Assembly: GCA_963700195.1 (NCBI GenBank)
Contig: CAVOWQ010000010.1
Location: forward strand, 310,001 to 374,000
Reading direction: 5' to 3'
From: AP-15 sp963700195
GTDB taxonomy: Bacteria > Pseudomonadota > Alphaproteobacteria > ATCC43930 > CGMCC-115725
Length of the DNA: 64,000 nucleotides
Shown piece after piece: positions 9,236-18,185 of this stretch. The position numbers and the translations under genes were made by a program. How positions within the stretch are numbered: the first letter of the stretch is position 1; each line of letters starts with the position of its first letter. The notes under the pieces are model-generated. The model did not search any database, was not told where the DNA came from, and saw only the letters and a program-made list of their open reading frames with translations.

Positions 9236-10307
9236 ATGAAATTTGGCAATTTCCTGTTTCCGGACTGTCGCGACCCGGCGCGTGACGGCGTCGGTGATCG
9301 ACGAGACCTTGCGCGAGGCTTGGCTGTCGGACGAGCTGGGCGTGGATGTGATCTGGCTCGCCGAGCATCACTTCGACGGGATCTGCGCCTATGTCGACCC
9401 GATCAGCTTCGCCGGCGCGCTGGCCACCTCGACGCGGCGCAGCAAGATCGGGTTTGCGGTCGTGCAGACGGCGCTGCATCACCCGATCCGCCTCGCCGAG
9501 CAATTGGCGATCCTCGACAACATCACCAAGGGGCGGCTCGTCGTCGGTCTCGGCCGCGGCTCCTCCTACAACATCTACGATTACCAGGGCTTCGGCATCG
9601 ACCATCACGAGGCGCAGGACCGCCTGGAGGAGGCGGAGCAGATCCTGGTTACCGCGTGGACCGGCGAAGGGTTCAGCCACCATGGCAAGTTCTGGCGATC
9701 TCGATGTCCCGATGCTGCGGCCGCGGCCCTATACAAAGCCCCATCCGGTGCTCATCCGCGCCGCTTCGGGCGAAGCCTCGATGCTCGAACTCGCCCGCCA
9801 GGGCCGGCCGTTCCTGATGAATGTGCAGTCGATGGCAGTGACGAGCCGGCGCGTCGATCTATACCGCGGGGCGATGCGCGAGGCGGGCTTCGGCGAGGGA
9901 GCGGATCGCGCGCACCCTTGCGGAGTGCTGGGTGTGGCGGAACGTGTTCGTCGCCGAGACCGACGCCGAAGCCGAGCGCGTCGGGTGTGCCGGTGTTTCA
10001 GGCGATGGTCGAGGCGCGGGCGGCGTTGCGCAACCGTATCTTTCGCGAGACCGGCATGCGCATCGCGGTGCCGGAGAGCGATCTGCCCTCCGCCCGCGCC
10101 ACGGTCGAGCACGGTTTCATCCACGGCTCGCCGGCGCGCGTCGCCGAAGCGATGGCGGATATCGACCAGCTCGGCATCGGCGGCGTCATCGCATCCTTCC
10201 GCCTCGGACCGATGCCGCACGAGACGGCGACCAACAGTCTCAGGCTGTTCATGGAGCAGGTCGCACCGGAAATTCGCCGCGACAATTCCGAGCCGAGGCG
10301 GACCTAA
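9236..10307 (+). pseudogene. LLM class flavin-dependent oxidoreductase, about four frameshifts
   Basis: A strong AGGAGGAA site precedes ATG 9236 (MKFGNFLFPDCRDPARD). Conserved text then hops between frames: VIDETLREAWLSDELGVDVI from about 9290, MLRPRPYTKPHPVLIRAASG from about 9695, ECWVWRNVFVAETDAEAER from about 9900 and VPVFQAMVEARAALRNRIFR from about 9990. Together they give an approximately 357-residue luciferase-like monooxygenase with the WLAEHHF motif of the bacterial luciferase family. The protein text is well conserved between breaks, which points to clustered base-calling errors or a very recent inactivation. Confidence 0.85.
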
Positions 10308-12406
10308 CCCGCCAGGATCCGCGGCCTCTCGGTGTCTTCCCCGTCCTGGAGATGCGAGGCCCGAGCGTTGAGCAGGCGCGCTTCGAGGATGGCGGCGAGA
10401 TCCTCGTGCATGTGAAAATACTGAGGACCGGGCGGTTCGGCAGCCGGCAGAGGCTCGGGCATTCTGCCGCCGACGATCGATTCGACGATATCGCCGAGCA
10501 GCGCCAGCTGAGCACGGTCGACGATGTCGCGGAGTGCCGCGATCGAACCGCAGCCCGCGATGTCCACCTCCTGCGTTGCGAGTACCGGGCCGGTATCGAT
10601 GCCGGTGTCGATCAGATGCACCGTGCAGCCGACCGGCGCTCGTTCCAGCGCCGCCCATTCGGCAACATTCATCCCGCGATAGGCCGGCAGCAGGCCCATA
10701 TGCGCGTTGAGGACGCCGAGCCGGAAGGCATCGATCAATGGCCGGCGCAGCAGGCCGGCTCCGGCGTGAATACCGAGGTCGGGACCGAGAGCTTTTATGC
10801 GAGGGACGGCATCGACGCTGTCGAGCGGGCCGGTTTCGAGAAACGCGATGCCGCGTGATCGGCAATAGGTCGGCACATCGACCGGCGCCCCGTCCTGAAC
10901 CGCTGGTTCCGCTGCGCCGATGTTCGCCGTGCTAAGGCGGGTAGTGATCCAGCTAAGTCCTTCGTTCCGTAAGCGGCGGCGCAGCCTGGCCGCCGCCGGT
11001 TCCGCTGCGGGATGCTCGACGACCACGGTCAGGTCACCGATGTCGCGCCCGCGCCATGCAGTCAGCATCTGCGGGACTTTTTGCGAACGGGCGGTCGTGA
11101 GCAGCAAAATATTGAGCCGATGCCCCGGAGCTGATGCCGATCGCGCCACAATCGGGCCTCTTGGGGTTCCTGCAGTGGCAGCAGGCTTCGCCGGCTCGGT
11201 CCGCAGCTCCGACAATACGCGGCGTTTCTCGAGCAGTGCGTCGATGAAGTATTTCGCGGCCCAGTTCGGCACGGCGCCTTCGATATAGCTGCCGTCGACC
11301 GGGTCGGAACCGGGGATGCCGCCGAATAGACCGGAATTTGCGTTGCGCATGGGCTGGGCGAGCTTGACCAGGTCGATCGCTTTCAACGCCGCATTGACCA
11401 GCCGCAGATTGCGCGACAGGCCGTGCAGGCGAAACCAGATCAGCGCCATCTGGCAATTGCCGGTCAGGCATGTGTAGCGGCTGCGGCCTCGCCAGTCGCT
11501 GCCGATCAGTCCCGGAAGAAACCGCGACAGCTCCAGGCGGCGCGCCAGCCGCTCGGCCGCTACAGCCGCTGCGGCAATACCGTCGTTGCGGCCCAGCGTT
11601 TCGGCAGTCGATAGAATACCCGCGATGGTGTAGGCAATCGTGTGCGTAAACGCCTCGTCGGCCTGGTGCTGTTCTTCGTCGAAACCGGCGAGAGCAATCC
11701 AGTCGTTGGACCTGCGGTGGGCAAGTGTCCAGTCGAGGTGCCGGCTGGCTGCCGCCAATGCTGCGCGATCCCCGGCGTAATCGCCCCATTCGGCGAGCCG
11801 GCATGCCAGATAGGCTGAATAAGTGCTGACACGATCCTCGTAAGCATAACGGCGGAACGCCCCATCCGGGTCCTGCAAGCCCAATAGCCACTGCACCGCG
11901 CGCCCGGCGGCAATACGCACCTCCTCGTCACCGGTCTCGCGATGCCATGCCGTCAGTCCATGCAGTATCTGAGCGGTGTTGAAGGGTGACGGAGCGGTGC
12001 GGTTATCGGCTATCTCGAGCCCCGGAAACCCGCCCTCCGGCAATTGCACGGACAACAGGAATCCCACCGCCCGCTCGGCGCGCTCTCGGAAGCCGGCTTC
12101 CGGGAAGGCGCGGCTCAAGGCGAGAAAGGTCGGTACGATATACCCGGTCGTCTCCGGATACGACGACGTCCACCCGCGATTGAGCTGGTACCGGCCGGCG
12201 ACGCCGCCGTCCGACTGCGAATCCTGCGCCGCGGTCAGCCACTGGGCCGCCGCGCGCAAATGATCCTCCTCAGTAAATCCGCAGCGGAGGTTGCGCTCGC
12301 GATCAAATGCTTGGCTCAGCAGAAACGCCGGATGACCGCGCGCCCAGGCACGGTATCGCGCCAAACGTTTCAGCTCCACGAGCATCCCGGCAGCCGATTG
12401 CAACAA
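10304..12406 (-). CDS. Fusion protein: alpha/alpha-toroid (prenyltransferase/cyclase-like) domain + formyltransferase domain
   Basis: A single 700-residue frame. Residues ~40-410 are helical repeats with QW-like turns (AAQDSQSDGGVAG, SVQLPEGGFPG, GLQDPDGAFRR), as in terpene-cyclase/prenyltransferase toroids. Residues ~430-690 look like a formyltransferase: LNAHMGLLPAYRGMNVAEWA is the HxGLLPxYRG catalytic region, and VGCTVHLIDTGIDTGPVLAT is the following block of purN/Fmt-like N-formyltransferases. Sugar N-formyltransferases use this fold, but no target is evident. The start may be the TTG at 12406 or an ATG at 12385. It overlaps the LLM gene end by 4 bases and is divergent from the amidohydrolase at 12518. 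Confidence 0.75.
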   Translation of the reverse strand: MLQSAAGMLVELKRLARYRAWARGHPAFLLSQAFDRERNLRCGFTEEDHLRAAAQWLTAAQDSQSDGGVAGRYQLNRGWTSSYPETTGYIVPTFLALSRAFPEAGFRERAERAVGFLLSVQLPEGGFPGLEIADNRTAPSPFNTAQILHGLTAWHRETGDEEVRIAAGRAVQWLLGLQDPDGAFRRYAYEDRVSTYSAYLACRLAEWGDYAGDRAALAAASRHLDWTLAHRRSNDWIALAGFDEEQHQADEAFTHTIAYTIAGILSTAETLGRNDGIAAAAVAAERLARRLELSRFLPGLIGSDWRGRSRYTCLTGNCQMALIWFRLHGLSRNLRLVNAALKAIDLVKLAQPMRNANSGLFGGIPGSDPVDGSYIEGAVPNWAAKYFIDALLEKRRVLSELRTEPAKPAATAGTPRGPIVARSASAPGHRLNILLLTTARSQKVPQMLTAWRGRDIGDLTVVVEHPAAEPAAARLRRRLRNEGLSWITTRLSTANIGAAEPAVQDGAPVDVPTYCRSRGIAFLETGPLDSVDAVPRIKALGPDLGIHAGAGLLRRPLIDAFRLGVLNAHMGLLPAYRGMNVAEWAALERAPVGCTVHLIDTGIDTGPVLATQEVDIAGCGSIAALRDIVDRAQLALLGDIVESIVGGRMPEPLPAAEPPGPQYFHMHEDLAAILEARLLNARASHLQDGEDTERPRILAG

Positions 12407-12517
12407 GAGGTGTCTCTCTATAGGAACAGATCAGGCGATTATGTCGAGCATGGCGTAGCACTCCCGCGTGAACGGGGAGTTAGCACGCCTCAGCGTCGAT
12501 TGTGAGGAGCAGTGTCC

Positions 12518-13957
12518 GTGAGCACTACCGTAATCCGCAATGCCGATTGGGTCGTCGCATGGGACAAGTCCACACCTTGCCAAACTTATCGGCGGAACAT
12601 CGATGTCGCCTTTGCCGATGACCGGATCACGTTTCTCGGGCGGGATTACGACGGCCCGGCCGATCGGGTGATCGACGGCAAGGATCGACTTGTCCTGCCG
12701 GGGCTGATCGACATTCACTCGCATCCCGAGCACGAGCCGCTCTATCGCGGGGTGCGCGAGGAGCACGGGGTGCGCAACATGCACATGACCGGGCTCTACG
12801 AGCGCTCGCAGGCGTTTTCGGCACCGGATGACGAGGCCCGCGCGGCGAGCGCCGAATTCGCCTATTGCGAGCTGCTTCTGAGCGGCGTCACCTCGCTCGT
12901 CGACATCTCGCCCGCCTGGGACGGCTGGATCGAGCTTTTCGCCAAGAGCGGCATGCGCGGCTTTGTCGCTCCCGGCTATGCGTCGGCGCGGTGGCGCCTC
13001 GACAATGATTTCGAGCTGAAATTCGCCTGGGACGAAGCGCGCGGCCGCGAAGGCCTGGGAACCGCGCTGCAGGTGATAGAGCGCGCCACTGGGCATCCGA
13101 GCGGACGCCTCTCCGGCGTCGTCTCGCCGATGCAGATCGAGAATTGCACCGCGGAGCTGCTGCGCGACAGCCGCGATGCGGCGCGCGAGCGCGGCATTCC
13201 CTTCACGGTCCACATTGCGCAGAGCGTTCTCGAGGTGCAGGAGATGATCCGGCGCCACGGCAAGACCCCGGTCCAGTGGGCGCACGAGATCGGCATCCTC
13301 GGTCCCGACACCATTCTCGGCCACGCATTGTTTCTCGACACGCATTCCTGGATCCGCTGGTGGACGCGGACCGACCTGGCGCTGATCGCCGACAATGGCT
13401 GCTCGGTCGCGCATTGCCCGACGCCGTTCGCCCGTTATGGCCAGGTCATGGAGAATTTCGGCGACTATCTGAGGGCCGGCGTCAATATGGGTCTGGGGAC
13501 CGACACGACGCCGCACAATTTGGTCGAGGAGATGCGCAAGGCGGCGGTGCTCGCCCGCATTGCCGCGCGCGACATCGCGACGGTGACGACATCCGACTTG
13601 CTGCACGCAGCGACAATCGGCGGCGCCACGGCATTGATGCGCGACGATCTCGGCCGGATCGCACCCAACGGCAAGGCGGACCTCGTCCTCGTCGATTTGA
13701 CGGTGCCGCAGATGAGGCCGGTGCGCGACCCGCTGCGCTCCTTCATCTACCATGCGGCAGACCGCGCCGTGTGCGATGTCTTTGTCGACGGGCGCCAGGT
13801 CGTGGCCGACCGCAAGGTGCTGACGATGAACCAGGATGACGCAGCCGACCGCCTCGCCGGGGCGCAGCGCCGCATGTTGGAGGCGGCCGCGCGGCAGGAT
13901 TATCGCGGCCGCAGCGCCGAGCAGATCTCTCCGCTCAGCCTGCCTATGTCCGATTGA
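12518..13957 (+). CDS. Amidohydrolase family protein (cytosine deaminase/chlorohydrolase type)
   Basis: About 479 residues with the metal-dependent hydrolase layout: an N-terminal beta-sandwich strand, LPGLIDIHSHPEHEPLYRG (the HxH metal ligands, about residues 63-81), VHIAQSVLEVQE (third ligand), LGHALFLD, and GLGTDTTPHNLVEEMR near the C-terminus (catalytic Asp). GKADLVLVDL is the returning sandwich strand. GTG 12518 is preferred to GTG 12512 because GAGGAG sits 8 bases before it. Relatives deaminate or dechlorinate ring compounds; the substrate is not predictable. Confidence 0.87.
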   Translation: MSTTVIRNADWVVAWDKSTPCQTYRRNIDVAFADDRITFLGRDYDGPADRVIDGKDRLVLPGLIDIHSHPEHEPLYRGVREEHGVRNMHMTGLYERSQAFSAPDDEARAASAEFAYCELLLSGVTSLVDISPAWDGWIELFAKSGMRGFVAPGYASARWRLDNDFELKFAWDEARGREGLGTALQVIERATGHPSGRLSGVVSPMQIENCTAELLRDSRDAARERGIPFTVHIAQSVLEVQEMIRRHGKTPVQWAHEIGILGPDTILGHALFLDTHSWIRWWTRTDLALIADNGCSVAHCPTPFARYGQVMENFGDYLRAGVNMGLGTDTTPHNLVEEMRKAAVLARIAARDIATVTTSDLLHAATIGGATALMRDDLGRIAPNGKADLVLVDLTVPQMRPVRDPLRSFIYHAADRAVCDVFVDGRQVVADRKVLTMNQDDAADRLAGAQRRMLEAAARQDYRGRSAEQISPLSLPMSD

Positions 13958-13975
13958 AGATCACCCGACCCCGGC

Positions 13976-14471
13976 TTATTCCTGCGGGTAGCGCCAGACG
14001 TTTGCCGGCTGCGGCGCGGTCTCGTCGATCGTCCATTGCGGCAGCGCGAGACCGGGGGCGACATCGCTGAACACCATGCGCACGCGGGTGCCGATGCCGA
14101 CCCGGCGCACCTGATCGGCCGGCGCCAGCTGCCCGTCGGGAGTGCACAGGTTGCCGACGACGCGCAAGGCTTCGTCGGGGGTCGGCTCGCCCTTCTGCGT
14201 GTCGAGATCGACGAGCAGGATCAGATACGGCGTGTGCCCGCGGAAGGCAGGCTGAATGGCGTGGTGCACTTCGCTGTAGGAATGCACCGCGCCCTTGCCC
14301 TCGACCTTCTTCCACGTCGATTCCAGCGCTGCACACCATGGGCAAGCGGTGGTCGGCGGGTAGCGCAGCCGGCCGCACTGCGCGCAGGCCTGCAGATGGA
14401 AATCGTGCTCCGCGCAATGGCGGAAATATTCGAGGTTCTCGATATCGAGATCATCGACGAGTGAGCGTCAT
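13976..14471 (-). pseudogene. Zn-ribbon/OB-fold DUF35 acyl-CoA-binding protein, frameshift at 5' end
   Basis: Reverse-strand codons from about 14455 read DLDIENLEYFRHCAEHDF, then two Cys pairs (CAQC and CPWC) of a rubredoxin-like zinc ribbon. An OB-fold follows, with VHSYSEVHHAIQPAFRG and IGTRVRMVFSDV. The only nearby ATG (14471) is one base out of frame, so a frameshift lies near 14455-14460 unless translation starts at a non-standard codon. The gene is immediately downstream of the thiolase-like gene. DUF35 proteins work as partners of such thiolase-fold enzymes in acyl-CoA metabolism. Confidence 0.8.
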
Positions 14472-14522
14472 GCCGAGATATTCGCCGCGAATAGCCATTT
14501 CGTCTCTCCTTCAACCTTTCCT

Positions 14523-14640
14523 CCGTCATTCCCGCGAAAGCGGGAACCCAGGGCTCCGGAGTTCAAGCGGCCGTCCCCTGTTCACGCCAGGGGCAAGCTC
14601 TGGACCCCCGCCTTCGCGGGGGTGACGAGACGGGATCTTG
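14523..14640. repeat. Pair of GC hairpins between DUF35 and thiolase-like genes
   Basis: TCATTCCCGCGAAAGCGGGA (near 14526) and CCCCCGCCTTCGCGGGGG (near 14605) are two imperfect palindromes flanking a spacer. They resemble the first repeat family (4186, 9029) in layout but are more diverged. Confidence 0.6.
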
Positions 14641-15897
14641 TCAGCCGCGGCGCATGACCATCGACGAGGCGGTCGACGGGTTGGCCCAGCCGAGATTGGC
14701 GCTGACCTCGACATTCCTCACCTGCCGGCAGCCGCCCTCGCGGTAATCGTAGGTGTGCTGGCGTTTGCCGTCGGCGGCGATGGGGCAGGAATCGTCGGCA
14801 TCGTGGCGCAGCTGGCGGGTGTTCTCGATGACCATGTTCATGCCGTGGGTGTAGCCTTCGCACAGATGCCCGCCGCTGGTGTTGTTGGGCCGCCGTCCGC
14901 CGAGCTGGATCGCCCCGCTGCTGACGTACTCGCCGCCCTCCCCTTTCTTGCAGAAACCGTAATCCTCGAGCTGCAGCATCGTCGTGAAGGTGAAGGCGTC
15001 GTAGGAGCCGGTGATGTCGATGTCCTCGGGCCCAACACCGGCGTTCGGCCACAGGATCTGGCGCGCGTAATAGCCGGCAACGGTCGAGATCGGCCCGTGC
15101 TGGTAGTGCATGTCGAGGCGCGGCTTGTTGCAGCGGCCGACCACGCCGCGGATCAGTACTAGCGGCTGCTTCATGTCGCGGGCCCGTTCGGCCGAGGTCA
15201 CGATGACGCAGGTGGCATTGTCGGTTTCGACGCAGCAGTCCAGCAGATGCAGCGGCTTGCAGATGATGCGGCTGTTGAGCACGTCCTCGATCGTGAACCG
15301 CTTCTTGTAATAGGCCTTCGGATTATTGGACGCATGGTGGCTGTGCGCCACTTTGACCGCGGCGACCTGCTCGGGCTTGGTGCCGTAGTCGTACATGTGG
15401 CGCATGAAGGTCGGTGCGAAATTCTGCCCGGCGCTCTGCCAGCCATAAGCACGGTTGTGCAGCATATCGCCGACCACCGGTGCGGCGGAGCGCGCGCCGG
15501 TACCGCCGATGCGCACTTGCGAATAGCCGTTCATCGACCGGAAAATCGCCACGACCTTGCAACAACCCGCCTCGATTAGGCCGATCGCGATGCCGACCAG
15601 CGCCTCGGTCGACGACCCGCCGCCGAACACGTCCATGTAGAAATTGAGGCGCATGCCGAGATCGCCGGAGATGAAGGTCCCCGACGTCGAATCGCCGCCC
15701 TGATAGGACAGCATGCCATCGATGTCGCCCGGCTTCAGCCCGGCATCGAGCATCGCATTCCGGACCGCCCAGCTACCGAGCGCCCGCGTCGTCCTGCCCG
15801 AACCCCTGGTGTAGGTCGTCTCCCCGACGCCGACAACCGCGTATTTGTCGCGCAGGTATTTGGGTGTCGTGGCGTCCACGTCATTGGGCAGTGGCAT
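14641..15897 (-). CDS. Thiolase-like protein (lipid-transfer/Ltp2-type acyl-CoA lyase)
   Basis: A 418-residue thiolase-fold protein starting at ATG 15897 behind AGGAGAAGAG. KYAVVGVGETTYTRGSGRTT and DVFGGGSSTEALVGIAIGLI are the N-terminal core. The position of the nucleophilic Cys in true thiolases is occupied by Gly-Ser here, as in lipid-transfer-type members. GGHLCEGYTHGMNMV is the C-terminal His-Gly loop. With the DUF35 gene directly downstream it resembles the retro-aldolase pairs (Ltp2 with a DUF35 partner) that cleave steroid-type side-chain CoA thioesters; that role is inference. Confidence 0.85.
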   Translation of the reverse strand: MPLPNDVDATTPKYLRDKYAVVGVGETTYTRGSGRTTRALGSWAVRNAMLDAGLKPGDIDGMLSYQGGDSTSGTFISGDLGMRLNFYMDVFGGGSSTEALVGIAIGLIEAGCCKVVAIFRSMNGYSQVRIGGTGARSAAPVVGDMLHNRAYGWQSAGQNFAPTFMRHMYDYGTKPEQVAAVKVAHSHHASNNPKAYYKKRFTIEDVLNSRIICKPLHLLDCCVETDNATCVIVTSAERARDMKQPLVLIRGVVGRCNKPRLDMHYQHGPISTVAGYYARQILWPNAGVGPEDIDITGSYDAFTFTTMLQLEDYGFCKKGEGGEYVSSGAIQLGGRRPNNTSGGHLCEGYTHGMNMVIENTRQLRHDADDSCPIAADGKRQHTYDYREGGCRQVRNVEVSANLGWANPSTASSMVMRRG

Positions 15898-15953
15898 TCT
15901 CTTCTCCTTTTCCCTGTACGGCGCGACCCTCACCCGCCTCGCTGCACTCGGCA

Positions 15954-16055
15954 CCCTCTCCCGCAGTGCGGGAGAGGGGCTACAACGCACTCAGCTCAAA
16001 GCTCCTCTCCCGCACCGCGGAAGAGGGAGGACCAAGCCCGAAGGGCTTGGTGGGT
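15954..16055. repeat. CCCTCTCCC-type hairpin cluster, copy A
   Basis: CCCTCTCCCGC-AGT-GCGGGAGAGGG (15954-15978) is a perfect inverted repeat. A further CCTCTCCCGCACCGCGGAAG copy and the small hairpin CAAGCCCGAAGGGCTTG follow. The same unit recurs at 23287, 24729, 43579 and 43683, always between genes. Confidence 0.75.
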
Positions 16056-16067
16056 GAGGGTTTTTAC

Positions 16068-17108
16068 TCACACACTTAGGCGATAGGCTTTCTTCGCGGC
16101 GCCGCTGAACAGCGCGGTCTTCTCGTCGGCGGAGCAGCCGGCGGCGATGCGCTTGAAGGCGTTCCACATCACCGGATAGCTGCACATGCCCTTGTCGACC
16201 GGGAAATTGCTCTCGAACATCGAGCGCTGCGGACCGAAGGCATTGATGCAGGTCTCGATATAGGGACGCCATGCCTTCTCCAGGTCTTCCGAGGAAGGCG
16301 GCATGTCATTCTCGAAGAAGGTGAAGCCGGTCAGCTTCATGCCCAGCCCGCCGAGCTTCACGTAAGTATTGGGGAAGCTAGCGACCTGGCGGATGCCGTC
16401 GCGCCATTCCGCAAACGCCTCCTCGCGCTTGCCCGCGTAGGGACCGATCGCCAGTGCGCCGCCCACATGATTGAGCACGATCGTCGCCTGCGGGAAGGCG
16501 CGCGCCAAATCCGCTACGTCGCTCAGCTGCGTCTGAAACAGCCAGGCGTCGAAGGCGAGCCCGAGCGAGGCGAGCCCCGCGAACCCTTCGCGGAAATTGC
16601 GGTCGCGGTAGAGCCCTTGAGGAGCGCCGGAGCAGTAGATCGAAAGGCTCGGATCCTCGTGCCAGGTCGCGCCGTTGCGGATGCCTTTGAACCGGCCCCC
16701 CGAGACCGCGACGTGCTGCTCGAGGATCCCCTTGGCGCGCGAGCCGAGCCGCAGATCGACATTGCCGATGATGCCGGCGCAGCACCGCGCCGGCCCGTAT
16801 TTGCCGGACGCGCTCATCGCCGCGACGCCGCCGACGAATTCGGTCTCGCCGAGCGACTTCTGCTCCTGCGGCCCGTCGGCGCGGTACATCTCGCGGCATT
16901 CCTCGAAGCAGGTCGCGAAGATGTTGTGCCCGCTGCCGACATCCTCGAGCAGATCGGAGAACAGATAGCGGTTGCCCGGCCGATCCCACAGATGATGGTG
17001 CGGATCGACGATCGGCAGATCGGGTTCGAGGATCTCTTCCCGGCGCTTGTTCAGCCATTCCGGCCGAACCGGCGCATGACGTCCCGGCGGTATCGCGGAT
17101 TGAGGCAT
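16068..17108 (-). CDS. Amidohydrolase family protein (amidohydrolase_2/TIM-barrel metal hydrolase)
   Basis: A 346-residue protein starting at ATG 17108 after GGAGGAGCCC. PIVDPHHHLWDRPGNRYLFS near residue 33 carries the HxH motif of the amidohydrolase_2 group (2-pyrone-4,6-dicarboxylate hydrolase and related lactonases/decarboxylases). ATIVLNHVGG and MFESNFPVDK supply the later His and the C-terminal Asp-equivalent region. Many members hydrolyse ring lactones from aromatic breakdown, which would suit the catabolic neighbourhood, but the substrate is not determined. Confidence 0.87.
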   Translation of the reverse strand: MPQSAIPPGRHAPVRPEWLNKRREEILEPDLPIVDPHHHLWDRPGNRYLFSDLLEDVGSGHNIFATCFEECREMYRADGPQEQKSLGETEFVGGVAAMSASGKYGPARCCAGIIGNVDLRLGSRAKGILEQHVAVSGGRFKGIRNGATWHEDPSLSIYCSGAPQGLYRDRNFREGFAGLASLGLAFDAWLFQTQLSDVADLARAFPQATIVLNHVGGALAIGPYAGKREEAFAEWRDGIRQVASFPNTYVKLGGLGMKLTGFTFFENDMPPSSEDLEKAWRPYIETCINAFGPQRSMFESNFPVDKGMCSYPVMWNAFKRIAAGCSADEKTALFSGAAKKAYRLSV

Positions 17109-17141
17109 GGCTGGGCTCCTCCCAAATTGGCCTTCACTCGA

Positions 17142-18173
17142 TTAACTCTGCCCCGGCCCGCCGTCTAATGCCATGCTTTTGCGATAGGCAAATTCCGCTT
17201 CCAGGCTTTTGCCCGCCGCTTTGAGCGAGTGCCCGAGTTGAACCCAAAGCTCTGGGGATGCCGGTTCTGATCCGAGCGCATCGAGGTAAAACCGTGCGGC
17301 TCTTTCCCACTCTTCCTTCGTTCGGGCGCTGTCGGCAATCGCCGCCGCTGTCGAGGCGCGATCGGCGCGAAACAGATGAGCGAGGCTGCGCAACATTCGT
17401 GTTCGGCCGGTTGTTCGATTCCGGAAGATCTGCTCTGCTTTCGCCAGGATTGCGGCGTCGAACCACCGGGCGCACTCGCCGGAGAGCGCGTCGCGCTCGG
17501 CGATCAGGCGGGAGACCTCGTCCCGCGCGCGCTCCAAATCGTCCTGGAAAGGGTCCGGAGGACCCGCGAGATTCCATTCGGGCGCGGGGATCTTCTGGAG
17601 CACGAGCTCTATCTCATAGCCTCCTCCCGAATGCGCCTCCGGTCCTACTTCATAAGTATAATTCTCGTCATTATCGCGCAGATGCCGGATGCGGTAGGTA
17701 TTGGGCGGCAACGACGCTTCGAACTCGTGCAGCAATGACGCCGGCGTATAGAACCGCTTGTGATCGGCATTCCATGACGAGGGTAAACTGCGCCTTTTTT
17801 CGTACAGGAACTGGTGCGGGACGACGCACACGATAAACCCGCCGGATCTGAGAACCCGATGCCAGTCACGAATAGTCGTTCGGAAATCGGCCGCGTGCTC
17901 AAGCATGTGGCTGGAGTAGACCGCGTCGACGCTCTCATCGGGAAACGGCAGCTTCTTTCCATCGTATCCCGGGTAGTCGAGGTCCACCCCGATCGCGTGG
18001 GGCAATATCGGGACTGCACCCTCAAAGGAACCGCGATACCCGACGTCGATCGTGACGTCACCGGCCATGTAGGTGGCAAAAAAACCGTTCTTCAGTTTGT
18101 CATTGAAAGTGCGGCCGGCCTCGCCCTTGACCGGCCAGTCCTCGGACACCTCGTATCGGCCTACCTTCGCCAT
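17142..18173 (-). CDS. Methyltransferase with C-terminal TPR-like tail
   Basis: A 343-residue protein. Residues 1-200 form a class I methyltransferase: TIDVGYRGSFEGAVPILPHA leads to IGVDLDYPGYDGKKLPFPDE, then SVDAVYSSHMLEHAADFRTT and WHRVLRSGGFIVCVVPH (methyltransf_11 pattern). Residues ~210-240 are a charged coiled-coil-like helix. The C-terminal ~90 residues (AARFYLDALGSEPASPELWV, LGHSLKAAGKSLEAEFAYRK) look like two TPR units. It is 12 bases downstream of a GT9 glycosyltransferase, so it likely modifies a glycan or its carrier; this is contextual. Confidence 0.82.
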   Translation of the reverse strand: MAKVGRYEVSEDWPVKGEAGRTFNDKLKNGFFATYMAGDVTIDVGYRGSFEGAVPILPHAIGVDLDYPGYDGKKLPFPDESVDAVYSSHMLEHAADFRTTIRDWHRVLRSGGFIVCVVPHQFLYEKRRSLPSSWNADHKRFYTPASLLHEFEASLPPNTYRIRHLRDNDENYTYEVGPEAHSGGGYEIELVLQKIPAPEWNLAGPPDPFQDDLERARDEVSRLIAERDALSGECARWFDAAILAKAEQIFRNRTTGRTRMLRSLAHLFRADRASTAAAIADSARTKEEWERAARFYLDALGSEPASPELWVQLGHSLKAAGKSLEAEFAYRKSMALDGGPGQS

Positions 18174-18185
18174 TTACCTTTGAAA

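Noticed and set aside
12431..13753. A 440-codon reverse-strand frame
   Set aside because: Shadow of the amidohydrolase at 12518, which has all family motifs.
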